Source: Hyphomicrobiales bacterium
Lineage (GTDB): Bacteria > Pseudomonadota > Alphaproteobacteria > Rhizobiales > Xanthobacteraceae
Length of the DNA stretch: 5,771 nucleotides
Reading direction: 5' to 3'
NCBI GenBank assembly: GCA_023266695.1
Contig: JAHFPO010000137.1
Location: forward strand, 1 to 5,771
Part shown: one piece after another, positions 1-5,291 of the stretch
How the letters are laid out: the number at the start of each line of letters is the position of its first letter
Numbering within the stretch: the stretch's first letter is position 1
Notes under the pieces: generated by a model
What the model saw: the letters and a program-made list of their open reading frames with translations, nothing else
What the model was told of the DNA's origin: nothing
Database searches by the model: none
Translations under genes and position numbers: made by a program

Positions 1-41
1 AATATTGCTGGCTTTATGAGCGCTCGAGCCCATTCACCTGG

Positions 42-82
42 CGGAAGCGGCCGGAATCGGCCGAAAAATAGCCGGAACGGCT
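42..82. repeat. Three short CGGAA-(N)-CGGC repeats in upstream region
   Basis: CGGAAGCGGC at 42-51 is followed directly by CGGAATCGGC at 52-61, and a shorter variant CGGAACGGCT lies at 73-82. The starts are 10 and 21 bases apart, close to whole turns of B-DNA, so the copies would lie on about the same face of the helix. The segment also contains CGGCCG-GAAT-CGGCCG (48-63) and AGCCG-GAA-CGGCT (70-82), which could fold as small hairpins in RNA. It could be a regulator binding site or leader structure for the binding-protein gene, or chance repetition in GC-rich DNA. No recognisable promoter was found with confidence between 1 and 198. Confidence 0.35.
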
Positions 83-109
83 AATGCGCTTTCCAAGGTG
101 ACTTCCGCA

Positions 110-180
110 GAAAACCCGCCAAAATGGGTGATGGAAAGCATAACGTACGTCGGACCCGCCAGGGCCGGCGGCGGGTTTTC
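110..180 (+). promoter_or_regulatory. Possible switch-like leader with competing RNA pairings ahead of the binding-protein gene
   Basis: GAAAACCCGCC (110-120) is perfectly complementary to GGCGGGTTTTC (170-180), giving an 11-bp stem. A second copy of the left arm, ACCCGCC (154-160), can pair instead with GGCGGGT (170-176), giving a compact 7-bp hairpin with a 9-base loop followed by TTTTC. The two pairings exclude each other because they share 170-176. The compact hairpin resembles a weak intrinsic terminator with a short T-run. It ends only 6 bases before the Shine-Dalgarno sequence at 186-192, so either termination or ribosome access could be affected. The complementarity is directly visible; a regulatory role, and any ligand, are inference. 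It matches no riboswitch class I recognise. Confidence 0.35.
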
Positions 181-185
181 ATGCC

Positions 186-192
186 AGGGGAG
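186..192 (+). promoter_or_regulatory. Ribosome binding site deciding the binding-protein start
   Basis: AGGGGAG lies 6 bases before ATG 199. It supports ATG 199 over the in-frame upstream ATGs at 124 and 181. Those would place an arginine-rich extension of up to 25 residues before an otherwise standard signal peptide, and neither has as good a Shine-Dalgarno sequence. Confidence 0.75.
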
Positions 193-198
193 AAGCGA

Positions 199-1317
199 AT
201 GAAGAAACTATGGCTCAGCGGCCTCGCGCTCGGAGCGAGTCTCGCGCTCGCAGGCAGCGCCGCCGCACAAGATATCCGTGTCGGCGTCGCCGGTCCGATG
301 ACTGGATCGGAGGCGTCCTTCGGCGCCCAGCTCAAGAACGGCGCCGAGCTTGCCGTCGCCGACATCAATGCCTCCGGCGGGGTGCTCGCAAAGCAACTGA
401 AGCTCGAGGTCGGCGACGACGCCTGCGATCCCAAGCAGGCCCGCGCCGTCGGCGAGAAGATGGCGAGCCTCAAGGTGCCGTTCGTGGCCGGTCACTTCTG
501 CTCGTCGTCCTCGATCCCGGCGTCGGAGGCCTATGCCGAGGGCAACGTGTTGCAGATCACGCCGGCTTCGACCAATCCGCAGTTCACCGAGCGCGGATTG
601 TGGAACACCTTCCGTGTATGCGGCCGCGATGACCAGCAGGGCGCGGTCGGCGGCGAATACCTTGCCAAGGCTTACAAGGGCAAGAACATCGCCATCCTTC
701 ACGACAAGACCACGTATGGCAAAGGATTGGCCGATGAAACTAAAAAGTCGCTCAACAAACTTGGCGGCAAGGAGAAGATGTACGAGGCCTATACCAAGGG
801 CGACAAGGACTTCACCGCGCTCGTCTCCAAGATGAAGGCGGCGAATATCGACGTCGTCTATATCGGCGGCTATCACAACGAGGCAGGCCTCATCCTGCGC
901 CAAATGCGCGACCAAGGAATGAAGACGGCGTTGGTCGGCGGCGACTCGCTCGTCACCAACGAATTCTGGGCGATCACCGGCACCGCCGGCGAAGGCGTAC
1001 GCATGACCTTCGGTCCCGACCCGCGCAAGAAGCCGACCGCGGCCGCGGTGGTGGCGAAGTTCAAGGCCAAGGGCATCGATCCCGAGGGCTATACGCTCTA
1101 CAGCTACGCCGCGTTCCAAATCTGGGCGCAGGCGGTCGCCAAGACCGGCTCGACCGACGCCAAGAAGGTCGCCGCCACCATCAAGGCGGGGAAATGGGAC
1201 ACGGTGCTCGGCCCGATCTCCTACGACAAGAAGGGCGACATCACCGGTCTCGACTATGTCTGGTACGTCTGGAACAAGGACGGCAAGTACGCCGAAGTTG
1301 CTCCGGCCACCAACTGA
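199..1317 (+). CDS. livK: Branched-chain amino acid ABC transporter, periplasmic substrate-binding protein (LivJ/LivK-like)
   Basis: This 372-residue protein is a predicted periplasmic receptor that delivers leucine, isoleucine, valine or related amino acids to a Liv-type ABC importer. Residues 1-23 form a Sec signal peptide: KK, a hydrophobic core, then GSAAA before Q24. No lipobox is seen. The mature chain opens with DIRVGVAGPMTG, typical of type I periplasmic binding folds. C76 (in DDACDPKQ) and C101 (in GHFCSSSS) match the disulfide pair of E. coli LivJ. The SSSS run, TPASTNP (121-127), Y173 (DKTTYGKGLA) and E228 (GGYHNEAG) match its ligand-pocket regions. The C-terminal TVLGPISYDKKGDITG is also family-typical. 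Length is normal. No permease (LivH/M) or ATPase (LivG/F) gene adjoins it here, so partners must lie elsewhere or left of the window. The exact ligand cannot be read from sequence, so the symbol is by family. Confidence 0.93.
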   Translation: MKKLWLSGLALGASLALAGSAAAQDIRVGVAGPMTGSEASFGAQLKNGAELAVADINASGGVLAKQLKLEVGDDACDPKQARAVGEKMASLKVPFVAGHFCSSSSIPASEAYAEGNVLQITPASTNPQFTERGLWNTFRVCGRDDQQGAVGGEYLAKAYKGKNIAILHDKTTYGKGLADETKKSLNKLGGKEKMYEAYTKGDKDFTALVSKMKAANIDVVYIGGYHNEAGLILRQMRDQGMKTALVGGDSLVTNEFWAITGTAGEGVRMTFGPDPRKKPTAAAVVAKFKAKGIDPEGYTLYSYAAFQIWAQAVAKTGSTDAKKVAATIKAGKWDTVLGPISYDKKGDITGLDYVWYVWNKDGKYAEVAPATN

Positions 1318-1338
1318 TCGACGGACCGATCGCGACGG

Positions 1339-1365
1339 GAAGCCCGCTTCGGCGGGCTTCTTTTT
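1339..1365 (+). terminator. Intrinsic terminator after the binding-protein gene
   Basis: A perfect 9-bp stem, GAAGCCCGC (1339-1347) with GCGGGCTTC (1352-1360), is closed by a TTCG tetraloop with C-G as loop-closing pair, the very stable cUUCGg form. Five Ts follow (1361-1365). It begins 22 bases after the upstream stop. On the opposite strand the hairpin has no T-run after it, so it should stop rightward transcription far better than leftward transcription from ccdA. Confidence 0.93.
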
Positions 1366-2095
1366 AGCCGAAAGTCGAAAGCGCCGGGAAGGTCTCGAGC
1401 AGCCAATAGCTCGCGCTGGTGATCCAGCCGGTGAGAAACGCGATCCCGGTGAGCACCAGCAGAGCGCCCATCACCCTTTCCACCATGTTGAGGCGGTGGC
1501 GAAAGCGGACGAGCACTTTCATGAACGGCCCGAGCGCGAATGCCGCCGCGATGAACGGAATGCCAAGGCCGAGCGAATAGACCGCGAGCAGGCCCGCTCC
1601 TTTCGCAACCGTCGCCTCCGATGCCGCTACCGCCAGGATCGCGGCGAGCACCGGACCGATGCACGGCGTCCAGCCGAAGGCGAAGGCAAGACCCATCACA
1701 TAGGCGCCCCACAGCCCGATCGGCTTTTCAACCGCGATCCGCGCCGTGCGATGCAGGAATGGCAGACGGAAGACGCCGAGGAAATGCAGTCCCATCGTGA
1801 CGATGGCGATGCCGGCAATGATCGAGAGCGTGTCGGAATAGGCGCGCAGCAGGCCGCCGATCGCCGAGGCGCCGGCGCCGAGCGCCACGAACACCGTGGA
1901 GAAGCCGGTCACGAACAGAAGCGCGGTCGCCAGTTCGCGGCGCGCGACCATCCGGGTCGGCTCGCGCGCCATCAGATGCTCGAAGGTGGTGCCGGCGAGG
2001 AAACAGAGATAGGGCGGCACCAGCGGCAGCACACAGGGCGAAAGAAAACTCACCACGCCTGCGATCAGCGCGGCGGGGATGGAGACATCGGCCAT
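1364..2095 (-). CDS. ccdA: Cytochrome c biogenesis protein CcdA
   Basis: This 243-residue inner-membrane protein should carry reducing equivalents from cytoplasmic thioredoxin to periplasmic thiol proteins, chiefly for haem attachment to cytochrome c. About six hydrophobic segments are seen (near residues 6-34, 57-79, 88-108, 129-155, 166-190 and 208-226). The redox cysteine pair is C21 in SPCVLPLVPPYL and C145 in GWTPCIGP, each at the proline-rich kink expected of the CcdA half of the DsbD family. C31 is an additional cysteine. There is no periplasmic thioredoxin or DsbD-like domain, so it is the short CcdA type. ATG 2095 fits the family N-terminus; an in-frame TTG at 2131 would add a 12-residue arginine-rich extension. 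No clear Shine-Dalgarno precedes either. It converges on the binding-protein gene, and its TAA stop overlaps that gene's terminator T-run. No ccm genes are visible nearby. Confidence 0.93.
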   Translation of the reverse strand: MADVSIPAALIAGVVSFLSPCVLPLVPPYLCFLAGTTFEHLMAREPTRMVARRELATALLFVTGFSTVFVALGAGASAIGGLLRAYSDTLSIIAGIAIVTMGLHFLGVFRLPFLHRTARIAVEKPIGLWGAYVMGLAFAFGWTPCIGPVLAAILAVAASEATVAKGAGLLAVYSLGLGIPFIAAAFALGPFMKVLVRFRHRLNMVERVMGALLVLTGIAFLTGWITSASYWLLETFPALSTFG

Positions 2096-2107
2096 GGCGC
2101 TAGAGAT

Positions 2108-2129
2108 GCGCCGCCGGCGCGCCGCCGGC
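2108..2129. repeat. Perfect 11-bp tandem duplication upstream of ccdA
   Basis: GCGCCGCCGGC occurs twice head to tail, at 2108-2118 and 2119-2129, beginning 13 bases upstream of the ccdA ATG. Its junction creates the palindrome CGGCGCGCCG (2115-2124). It falls in the ccdA leader and could fold in the RNA or arise from simple slippage in GC-rich DNA. No regulatory role is shown. Confidence 0.6.
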
Positions 2130-2195
2130 AAGTACGCCGGGCGAGACCTCTCCGGGATGTGATCGGGCGATACCTCCCCTTGCTTTTCCGCCTAT

Positions 2196-2215
2196 GGCCG
2201 CGCAAGCCTGCGGCC
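2196..2215 (+). other. Small inverted repeat in the leader of the P1 hydrolase gene
   Basis: GGCCGC (2196-2201) and GCGGCC (2210-2215) can pair around an 8-base loop. The dyad lies in the 139-bp divergent spacer between ccdA and the P1 hydrolase, ending 9 bases before the GGAAAG Shine-Dalgarno-like sequence at 2225-2230. No T-run follows, so it is not an intrinsic terminator. It may be an operator or a leader hairpin, or chance in GC-rich sequence. I could not place convincing -35 and -10 boxes in this spacer on either strand. Confidence 0.3.
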
Positions 2216-2234
2216 CGCCGCGACGGAAAGCCCC

Positions 2235-3224
2235 ATGCGCAACCTCATCACCGACGTCCATGGCGTGCGCGTCGGCCATGAGACCGATCTCCGGCTCGGC
2301 TCGGGCGTGACCGCGATCGTGTTCGAGCAGCCCGTGGTCGCGGGCTGCGATCTGCGCGGCGGCGGGCCTGGCACGCGCGAGACCGATCTCCTCGATCCCG
2401 CCGCGACGGTCGAGCACATCGACGCGATCGCGTTTTCCGGCGGCTCCGCCTTCGCCCTCGACGCTTCCGCCGGCGTCATGGCTTATCTCGCCGAACGGGG
2501 CCGCGGCTTCAAGGTCGGCAGCGCGCGGGTGCCGATCGTGCCGGGAGCGATCCTGTTCGATCTCCTGGGTCCCGGCGAGAAGGCCTGGGGACGCTATCCG
2601 CCCTATCGCGAGCTCGGCTATCAGGCCGCCGCCGCCGCCGGCCTGAACTTCGCCTTGGGCAGCGTCGGCGCCGGCACTGGCGCCACCACCGAGAACCTTA
2701 AGGGCGGCATCGGCTCGGCCTCGGCGCACACTCCCTCCGGCCACATGGTCGGCGCGCTTGCCGCCGTCAACGCGGCGGGTCGAGTGACCGTGGGCGACGG
2801 CCCGCATTTCTGGGCGGCACCATTCGAGGTCGGCGCCGAGTTCGGCGGACTCGGTCTGCCCTCGCCCATGCCGGAAGAGGCGCGGGTTCCCCACCTCAAG
2901 GGCGCGGCCCGCGCCAGCACGACGCTCGCGGTGGTCGCGACCGACGCGACGCTCACCAAGCCGCAGGCGACGCGCCTCGCCCTCATGGCCGGGGCCGGCC
3001 TCGCGCGGGCGATCTTTCCGCTCTATACACCGCTCGACGGCGACATCGTCTTTGCCGCCGCCACCGCGCGCCGCCCGCTCGCCGATCCGATCGGCGACCT
3101 CGCCCGGCTGGGTGCCGCCGCCGCCGCCTGCCTCACCCGCGCCGTCGCCCGCGCGGTCTATGAGGCGAGGGCCTTGAAGTTGCCCGGCGCCATGCCCGCC
3201 TGGCGCGACCGTTTCGGCCGGTAA
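2235..3224 (+). CDS. P1 family (S58, DmpA/NylC-like) self-processing N-terminal-nucleophile hydrolase
   Basis: This 329-residue protein belongs to the DmpA/BapA/NylC group, which includes D-aminopeptidases, beta-peptidases and nylon-oligomer hydrolases. Members are made as one chain that cleaves itself, exposing a Ser or Thr as the catalytic N-terminus of the beta subunit. Family features are VHGVRVGHETD at the start, the GGGPGTRETDLL block (42-53), AFSGGSAFALDA (66-77), GTGATTENLKGGIGSAS (147-163) and VGALAAVNA (172-180). ASTTLAVVATDA (227-238) marks the processing site, with T229 as predicted nucleophile and S228|T229 as predicted cut by alignment from memory to DmpA Ser250 and NylC Thr267. 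PLDGDIVFA (266-274) carries the conserved acidic pair D268 and D270. There is no signal peptide, so it is probably cytoplasmic. GGAAAG at 2225-2230 precedes the ATG. It probably heads the unit with rpe and purB. Substrate is unknown. Confidence 0.88.
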   Translation: MRNLITDVHGVRVGHETDLRLGSGVTAIVFEQPVVAGCDLRGGGPGTRETDLLDPAATVEHIDAIAFSGGSAFALDASAGVMAYLAERGRGFKVGSARVPIVPGAILFDLLGPGEKAWGRYPPYRELGYQAAAAAGLNFALGSVGAGTGATTENLKGGIGSASAHTPSGHMVGALAAVNAAGRVTVGDGPHFWAAPFEVGAEFGGLGLPSPMPEEARVPHLKGAARASTTLAVVATDATLTKPQATRLALMAGAGLARAIFPLYTPLDGDIVFAAATARRPLADPIGDLARLGAAAAACLTRAVARAVYEARALKLPGAMPAWRDRFGR

Positions 3225-3287
3225 CGCTGATGGCTGCCAGCGGTTGCCCGACGGGCGAATAGCGTGGTACGGCCAAGCGGATAGCCC

Positions 3288-3968
3288 ATGCCGAGTCGTC
3301 CCCTGCTCGTTGCGCCGTCGATCCTTGCCGCCGATTTCGCGCGGCTGGGGGAGGAGATCCGCACGGTCGAGGCCGCGGGTTGCGACTGGATCCACATCGA
3401 CGTGATGGATGGCCATTTCGTGCCCAACATCACCATCGGACCGGCGGTGGTGAAAGCGATCCGTGCGGTCACGAAAAAACTCCTCGACGTGCATCTGATG
3501 ATCGCCCCGGCCGACCCTTTTCTCGAGGCCTTTGCCGCGGCCGGCGCCGACATCATCACTATTCATCCGGAGGCGGGACCGCATCTGGAGCGCTCGCTCT
3601 CGGTGATCCGTTCGCTCGGCAAGCGCGCGGGTGTGGCGCTCAATCCGGCGACCCCCGAGAGCGCCATCGAATATGTGCTCGACAAGGTCGATCTGGTGCT
3701 CGCCATGACCGTCAACCCGGGCTTCGGCGGTCAGTCCTTCATTCCGGCCGTGGTCTACAAGGTGCGCGCGCTCAAGGCAATGATCGGCAAGCTGCCGATC
3801 GACCTCGAGGTCGACGGCGGGATCACGCCCGAGACCGCCGCCCCCGTCACCGCCGCGGGCGCCAACGTGCTGGTCGCGGGCTCGGCGATCTTCGGCGCCG
3901 GCGGGCGCGACGCTTATGCGGCGCGCATCGGCGCTTTGCGCGCGGCCTGCCGCCGCGCCGCCGCCTGA
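3288..3968 (+). CDS. rpe: Ribulose-phosphate 3-epimerase
   Basis: This 226-residue cytoplasmic TIM-barrel enzyme interconverts D-ribulose 5-phosphate and D-xylulose 5-phosphate, in the pentose phosphate pathway and, where present, the Calvin cycle. Motifs appear in order: APSILAADF (9-17), HIDVMDGHFVPNITIGP (36-52), DVHLMI (67-72), MTVNPGFGGQSFI (140-152), LEVDGGI (173-179) and AGSAIF (197-202). The metal-binding and catalytic set is complete: H36, D38, H69 and D176, with the methionine lid residues M40, M71 and M140. Length is normal, with a short Ala/Arg-rich tail. The ATG fits the family N-terminus, though its Shine-Dalgarno is weak. It lies 63 bases after the P1 hydrolase, a gap with two small GC hairpins but no T-run, so read-through is likely. 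purB follows after a single base. Confidence 0.96.
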   Translation: MPSRPLLVAPSILAADFARLGEEIRTVEAAGCDWIHIDVMDGHFVPNITIGPAVVKAIRAVTKKLLDVHLMIAPADPFLEAFAAAGADIITIHPEAGPHLERSLSVIRSLGKRAGVALNPATPESAIEYVLDKVDLVLAMTVNPGFGGQSFIPAVVYKVRALKAMIGKLPIDLEVDGGITPETAAPVTAAGANVLVAGSAIFGAGGRDAYAARIGALRAACRRAAA

Positions 3969-3969
3969 A

Positions 3970-5277
3970 ATGATCCCGCGCTATTCACGGCCCGAAGCCG
4001 CCGCCATCTGGTCGCCCGAGACCCGCTTTCGCATCTGGTTCGAGATCGAGGCCCATGCGGCGGACGCCATGGCCGAGCTCGGGACGATCCCGAAGGAAGC
4101 CGCCAAGAAAATCTGGGACAAGGGCAAGAACGCGAAATTCGACCCCGCGCGCATCGAAGCGATCGAACGTGAGGTCAAGCACGACGTCATCGCCTTCCTG
4201 ACCCACCTCGCCGAGATCGTCGGGCCCGAGGCGCGCTTCGTCCATCTCGGCCTGACTTCCTCCGACGTGCTCGACACCTGTTTCGCGGTGCAGCTTGCGC
4301 GTGCCGCCGACCTCCTCAACGCCGATCTCGACCGCCTGCTGCAAGCCCTCAAGCGCCGCGCCCTCGAGCACAAGCACACCGTCTGCGTCGGCCGCTCCCA
4401 CGGCGTCCATGCCGAGCCCACCACCTTCGGCTTGAAGCTCGCCTATGCCTACGCCGAGTTCGCGCGCGCCCGTGCGCGGCTGTTGGCGGCGCGAGCCGAG
4501 ATCGCGAGCTGCGCCGTCTCCGGCGCGGTCGGCACCTTCGCCCATGTCGATCCGCGCGTCGAAGCCCACGTGGCGAAGAAATTGGGGCTCGCCATCGAGC
4601 CGGTCTCCACGCAAGTGATCCCGCGCGACCGCCATGCCATGTTCTTCGCGACCCTCGCCGTCATTGCCGCCTCGGTCGAGCGCCTCGCGACCGAGATCCG
4701 CCACCTCCAGCGCACCGAAGTGCGCGAGGCCGAGGAATATTTCGCGGAAGGCCAGAAGGGCTCCTCCGCCATGCCGCACAAGCGCAACCCGGTACTCTCA
4801 GAGAATGTCACCGGACTCGCGCGCCTGGTGCGCGCCTATGTGACACCCGCGCTCGAGAATGTTGCGCTCTGGCACGAGCGCGACATTTCGCACTCCTCGG
4901 TCGAGCGCATGATCGGCCCCGACGCGACGGTGACCCTAGATTTCGCGCTCGCGCGTCTCGCCGAGCTGATCGAGAAGCTCGTGGTCTACCCCGAGAATAT
5001 GAAAAAAAATCTCGCCTCTCTCGGCGGCCTCGTCCATTCCGAGGATGTGCTCTTGGCACTCGCGAAGAAGGGCCTCGCCCGCGAGGAGGCCTATCGGCTG
5101 GTGCAGAAGAACGCCATGCAGGCGTGGGAGAAGAAGGGCGATTTCCGCTCCCTCATCGAAGCCGACGCCGAGGTCACGAAGCTCTTGTCGAAGCCGGAGA
5201 TCGCCGCCTGTTTCGACCTCGGCCATCACCTGCAGCAGGTCGATCTGATTTTCGAGCGCGTATTCGGTCGCGCCTGA
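3970..5277 (+). CDS. purB: Adenylosuccinate lyase
   Basis: This 435-residue enzyme of the fumarase/aspartase superfamily acts twice in purine synthesis. It releases fumarate from SAICAR to give AICAR, and from adenylosuccinate to give AMP. It functions as a cytoplasmic homotetramer with active sites built from three subunits. Visible conserved parts are H71 (KHDVIAFL), LTSSDVLDT (95-103), GRSHGVHAEP (141-150) with catalytic H144, and the superfamily signature loop GSSAMPHKRNP (264-274) with S265 or S266 as catalytic serine. HERDISHSSVER (302-313) follows. Length matches the short Bacillus-type form. ATG 3970 gives MIPRYSRPEA, the usual alphaproteobacterial start. An in-frame ATG at 3916, inside rpe, would add 18 alanine/proline-rich residues and is rejected. 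The gap to the rpe stop is one base with no Shine-Dalgarno, so translation is probably coupled to rpe. It converges with the aldolase gene 7 bases away. Confidence 0.97.
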   Translation: MIPRYSRPEAAAIWSPETRFRIWFEIEAHAADAMAELGTIPKEAAKKIWDKGKNAKFDPARIEAIEREVKHDVIAFLTHLAEIVGPEARFVHLGLTSSDVLDTCFAVQLARAADLLNADLDRLLQALKRRALEHKHTVCVGRSHGVHAEPTTFGLKLAYAYAEFARARARLLAARAEIASCAVSGAVGTFAHVDPRVEAHVAKKLGLAIEPVSTQVIPRDRHAMFFATLAVIAASVERLATEIRHLQRTEVREAEEYFAEGQKGSSAMPHKRNPVLSENVTGLARLVRAYVTPALENVALWHERDISHSSVERMIGPDATVTLDFALARLAELIEKLVVYPENMKKNLASLGGLVHSEDVLLALAKKGLAREEAYRLVQKNAMQAWEKKGDFRSLIEADAEVTKLLSKPEIAACFDLGHHLQQVDLIFERVFGRA

Positions 5278-5291
5278 ACCCAACTCAGGCG
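5271..5291. repeat. Inverted repeat embracing two convergent stop codons
   Basis: CGCCTGA (5271-5277) and TCAGGCG (5285-5291) are perfect 7-bp complements around a 7-base loop. The left arm contains the purB TGA and the right arm the aldolase TGA on the other strand. No T-run follows in either direction, so it is not a standard intrinsic terminator. Part of the symmetry follows simply because both genes end in GCC TGA. Confidence 0.5.

Noticed and set aside
1..84. Possible C-terminal tail of a gene entering from the left (frame 3 open to TAG 69-71, frame 1 open to TAA 82-84)
   Set aside because: Fewer than 30 codons in either frame and no recognisable motif, so a coding tail cannot be told from chance.
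124..198. N-terminal extension of the binding protein from ATG 124
   Set aside because: It would put an Arg-rich stretch before a complete signal peptide, and the best Shine-Dalgarno sequence serves ATG 199.
208..1119. 303-codon minus-strand frame opposite the binding-protein gene
   Set aside because: It is a shadow of a confidently identified gene, with no independent start signals or motifs.
1256..2281. 341-codon plus-strand frame opposite ccdA
   Set aside because: It starts inside the binding-protein gene, crosses a strong terminator and is antisense to ccdA. The translation is Arg/His/Glu-rich with no domain pattern.
3225..3287. Two small hairpins between the P1 hydrolase and rpe (CGCTG/CAGCG at 3225-3242; GCCC/GGGC at 3246-3256)
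   Set aside because: Stems are 4-5 bp with no T-run, too weak to call terminators in GC-rich sequence.
2100..3584. Long open frame of 494 codons on the minus strand, opposite the P1 hydrolase and rpe
   Set aside because: It is antisense to two genes with clear family motifs. Its translation is Arg/Gly/Glu/Asp-rich low-complexity sequence with no recognisable domain, typical of shadow frames in GC-rich DNA.
3380..3973. 197-codon plus-strand frame inside rpe in another phase
   Set aside because: It is an Arg-rich out-of-frame reading of rpe, whose catalytic residues are intact in the chosen frame.
3985..4779. 264-codon minus-strand frame opposite purB
   Set aside because: It lies entirely within purB in antisense and is Gly/Asp/Glu/Arg-rich without family motifs.
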